Of a stretch of 64,000 nucleotides of DNA, positions 61,589 to 64,000 are shown in pieces. The DNA is from Acidobacteriaceae bacterium (lineage in GTDB: Bacteria; Acidobacteriota; Terriglobia; Terriglobales; Acidobacteriaceae), in assembly GCA_003170825.1 (NCBI GenBank), contig PMYL01000041.1:107280-171279 (forward strand). Direction: 5' to 3'. How positions within the stretch are numbered: position 1 is the stretch's first letter; each line of letters begins with the position of its first letter. The position numbers and the translations under genes are program-made. Under the pieces are notes generated by a model. That model was given only the letters and a program-made list of their open reading frames with translations. It had not been told where the DNA came from and did not search any database.

Positions 61589-62752
61589 ATGCGCGTACTC
61601 GTATTGCATAATCGGTACCAGGTGGCGGGCGGAGAAGATGCCGCTGTGCGCCAGGAGGTCTCCATGTTATGCCAGGCAGGCGCGGCAGTTGACTTGCTGG
61701 AGGTATCGAACGACTGCATCACAGGTTCCCTGCAACGCGCAGCCGCGGCGTTCAACGTAGTATATTCCGTCCGCTCCAGAGAGCTGGTGCGTGCCCGAAT
61801 TGCCGAGTTTCGGCCGGATATCGTGCATGTTCATAACTTCTTTCCGATACTCACGCCGGCTATCTACGATGCCGATTCCCATATACCGTTCATACAGACG
61901 CTGCATAATTACCGGCTGCTGTGCGCCAATGCGCTGCTATTTCGCGACAACAGCCCATGCGAGCAGTGCCTCGGCAAGAACATTCCATGGCCGGCCGTCT
62001 ATCATGCCTGTTACCAGGGCAGCCGAGCAGGTTCCGCCGCCATAGCCCTGATGTCGACGGTTCATAAGTTCCGTCATACATGGAATACGCGTGTGTCGCG
62101 CTTCATTGCCTTGACCGAATTCGCCCGCACATTGTTCGTGCGGCATCTCGGGGTCGATCCCGCAAAGATCGTTGTGAAGCCGAATTCGGCAGCCGACTCC
62201 GGACTGGGGGACGGCAAAGGCGGGTATGCGCTTTATGCCGGGCGGCTCTCTTCAGAGAAGGGCATTGCAACCCTCATCGCGGCTGCCGAACATGGCCTCG
62301 GCATGCCGCTCAAGGTGGCCGGAACAGGTCCGTTGAGCGCATCAGTAGAGCACGCGGCCGCGAAAGGGGCCTTGGAGTATCTGGGCTCTCAAAGCTGCTC
62401 TGAGGTTGCACGGCTGATGCAGGGCGCGCGCGCGCTGCTGCTTCCTTCGCTCTGCTATGAAGGAGTTCCGATGGTCATACCGGAGGCCTTCGCCACCGGG
62501 CTACCGGTTGTCGCCAGCGACATCGGAGCTCTCTCTTCACTGGTTGCGCATGGACAAAACGGGATGCTCGCGCCTCCCGGAAATGCCGAGGCTCTGGCAC
62601 AGGCAGCGCGCATGATCGCAACAGCACCTGACCTCGAGAAGTCGCTGCGAGCAGAGGCGAGACGCACATATGAGCGGCAATACCGCCCCGAAGCAAATGT
62701 ACAGAGCCTCTTTGAGATATATCGCGGAGCTCTGTCAGAACCTTGCGGTTGA
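61589..62752 (+). CDS. Glycosyltransferase (GT4)
   Basis: 387 aa. MRVLVLHNRYQVAGGEDAAV, DIVHVHNFFPILTPAIY, QTLHNYRLLCANALLFRDNS, YAGRLSSEKGIATLIAAAEH and PSLCYEGVPMVIPEAFATGL are typical of GT4 enzymes in capsule/EPS loci. A CXXC-like CEQCLGK region may bind metal. Confidence 0.92.
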   Translation: MRVLVLHNRYQVAGGEDAAVRQEVSMLCQAGAAVDLLEVSNDCITGSLQRAAAAFNVVYSVRSRELVRARIAEFRPDIVHVHNFFPILTPAIYDADSHIPFIQTLHNYRLLCANALLFRDNSPCEQCLGKNIPWPAVYHACYQGSRAGSAAIALMSTVHKFRHTWNTRVSRFIALTEFARTLFVRHLGVDPAKIVVKPNSAADSGLGDGKGGYALYAGRLSSEKGIATLIAAAEHGLGMPLKVAGTGPLSASVEHAAAKGALEYLGSQSCSEVARLMQGARALLLPSLCYEGVPMVIPEAFATGLPVVASDIGALSSLVAHGQNGMLAPPGNAEALAQAARMIATAPDLEKSLRAEARRTYERQYRPEANVQSLFEIYRGALSEPCG

Positions 62753-62960
62753 CGGGCTCTGGCCTGCCCTCCTTCTCTCATTTAGCAATCACTGGAGATT
62801 CCCGGTTGCCGATTGTCTCAGGCAATTGAAATCAAGAGATGTACGACTGTTCCCATCTCCTTGATTGAGGCCAGGTTGTCGTCCACAGAGAATTGTTACC
62901 CGGACAACAGTGCAAATTCCATTTTGCAATCGCACTGCCAAGAAGTATAGTGGGCAGAGA
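62753..62960. other. Intergenic spacer without recognised feature
   Basis: 208 bp, slightly AT-richer than the flanking genes. I see no gene or clear terminator. Confidence 0.5.
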
Positions 62961-64000
62961 TGCCGACAAAGCTCTCCCAACCTTCTGAAGCACTAAGCAT
63001 TTCAGATATCCTGAATGCTCTGGAGATCAATTGCGGCGCCGTCCCTGAAGAGCCGGATATTTATGTTGTGATTCCCGGAAACAACGGCCCCCGTTGGCTG
63101 GTTCCGGCAGTGTCCCGCGGGGCCGCCTCCGTATTGAACGCATGGCGGCCCTACAGTGTGTCAGGTCAAGTGAAATGGCTGGCCATTCGCATTGCTGCCC
63201 GTGCCGGGATATTGCAGCTTTTCCGCTCTGTCTCGAGCGTAGCGATCTCGCGAACAGGATTGCTGCGCTGGTTCGAAAGGTGCGGCATTCCATCCCGAAG
63301 AGGAGAGATTGTCGTCCTGGTCGGGAGTCCGTATCTCAACAGGAAATTGATCGTATTCCTGCTCGATGACGCGCATCGCATTGCCGCGGTACTCAAAGTC
63401 GGACTTACAGCCGCGGGCGGAGCGAGTGTTCTGCATGAAGCTGAAGTGCTCAGTAAGCTCGAGGGGCACAGTTGGGCGCCGAAGGTTCTATCGGTTCACC
63501 CCGATCTACGGGCAGCAGCACAAGAATATGTGCATGGTTTCATGCCAGATCGTGGATTTCGGCCAGACTACATGAACCTGCTGTGCCAACTGCCCCGAAG
63601 CGGTAGTTCCAGGAACCTGGCGAATCTTGCCGCGGCAATGGCGAACACTCTCAGCCCATTCAGGGCTGAATTGGACAAAATCGCTCCCGATATATTGAAC
63701 CGCTCTCTGTCCTGTCTCGATCTCGATATCGCCGTTCCCACGATACTGGTACATGGGGACTTCACGCCATGGAACATTCGAATAACTCCCGAATCCGGTT
63801 GTGTTCTCGTCGATTGGGAGTGGGCCGACTTTGACGGGTTACCGGGATACGATCTGTTCCGTTTCCAGTTCATCAACGACCGTATTTTCGGCAGCAAGGA
63901 GGGAGGCAGTCCGGTCCTTCGAGCAAGGTCCATTGGCACGGAATACCTGAGACGGATGGATCTCGATGCGGCACTGTTGCCGCGGCTCGCCATCGCGTAC
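62961..64000 (+). CDS. APH/choline-kinase-fold phosphotransferase, cut by the window edge
   Basis: The frame is open from the ATG at 62961 to base 64000 (346 codons, no stop). It starts MPTKLSQPSEALSISDILNA. LVHGDFTPWNI (~273-283) is the APH catalytic loop HGDxxxxN, and VLVDWEWADFDGLPGYDLFR carries the DFG-like metal Asp. Within an exopolysaccharide locus it might phosphorylate a sugar or alcohol instead of an antibiotic. The first ~115 residues are not typical APH and may be a separate domain (a RWFERCGIPSR...VGSPYLNRKLIVF block follows). Confidence 0.8.

Overview
The window looks like a chromosomal segment of an Acidobacteriota bacterium, probably class Terriglobia. The reasons are a GWxTD-domain protein next to a carboxypeptidase-regulatory/β-barrel protein, a long VWFA-related secreted protein with a second acidobacterial-type C-terminal domain, BshA of bacillithiol synthesis, many TTG/GTG starts, roughly 60% GC, and several families of short palindromic intergenic repeats. 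This assignment is inferred from gene content; there is no rRNA in the window.

Layout. 1-470: an array of ten ~42-bp units, each centred on a small dyad with compensatory base changes. 0.8-10 kb: an NTF2-like protein carrying a palindromic repeat inside its reading frame, an unassigned two-gene unit, a short 3-hydroxyacyl-CoA dehydrogenase-like protein, bshA, a YdjC/HpnK deacetylase, tRNA-Val, an LPG-synthase-type membrane protein, a lone HigA, a DUF502 protein and a lone GvpL/F protein. 10-25 kb: pgsA, glutamate dehydrogenase, a hybrid PAS histidine kinase whose 384-bp PAS module is triplicated, an REC-EAL protein, trpE and trpG on opposite strands, acyP, apt, an Nmad2-like protein, and a KdpDE-like two-component pair. 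24.7-38.4 kb: two tRNA-like relics, the VWFA protein, a PP2C phosphatase/Ser-Thr kinase pair, tRNA-Lys, a MITE-like element that ends in the stop codon of an outer-membrane-type protein, the GWxTD protein, an efflux adaptor plus ABC ATPase, and a σ54-activator-like protein without GAFTGA.

38.4-45.6 kb is an accessory, repeat-dense stretch. It holds copies of the MITE/REP-like family, a TacA-TacT-type toxin-antitoxin pair, an intact and a truncated mobile mystery protein A, hypothetical proteins, and a DUF885 peptidase flanked by two degenerate elements in inverted orientation.

46.9-64.0 kb is an exopolysaccharide locus. It contains a Wzx flippase, five glycosyltransferases or glycosyltransferase-like proteins (counting one GT2), a Wzc-type tyrosine kinase, a Wza-type export protein, an O-antigen ligase-like polymerase, an FkbM methyltransferase, an acyltransferase, and three unusual nucleotide/phosphotransfer proteins: a thymidylate-kinase-like P-loop protein, a nucleotidyltransferase and an APH-fold kinase that runs off the right edge. 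The likely scheme is that glycosyltransferases build a lipid-linked repeat, which is decorated by methyl and acyl groups, flipped by Wzx, polymerised by the ligase-like protein and exported through Wzc/Wza.

The signals most worth follow-up are the 42-bp dyad array, the repeat inside the NTF2-like gene, and the MITE family that has supplied a stop codon and appears to have truncated a gene.
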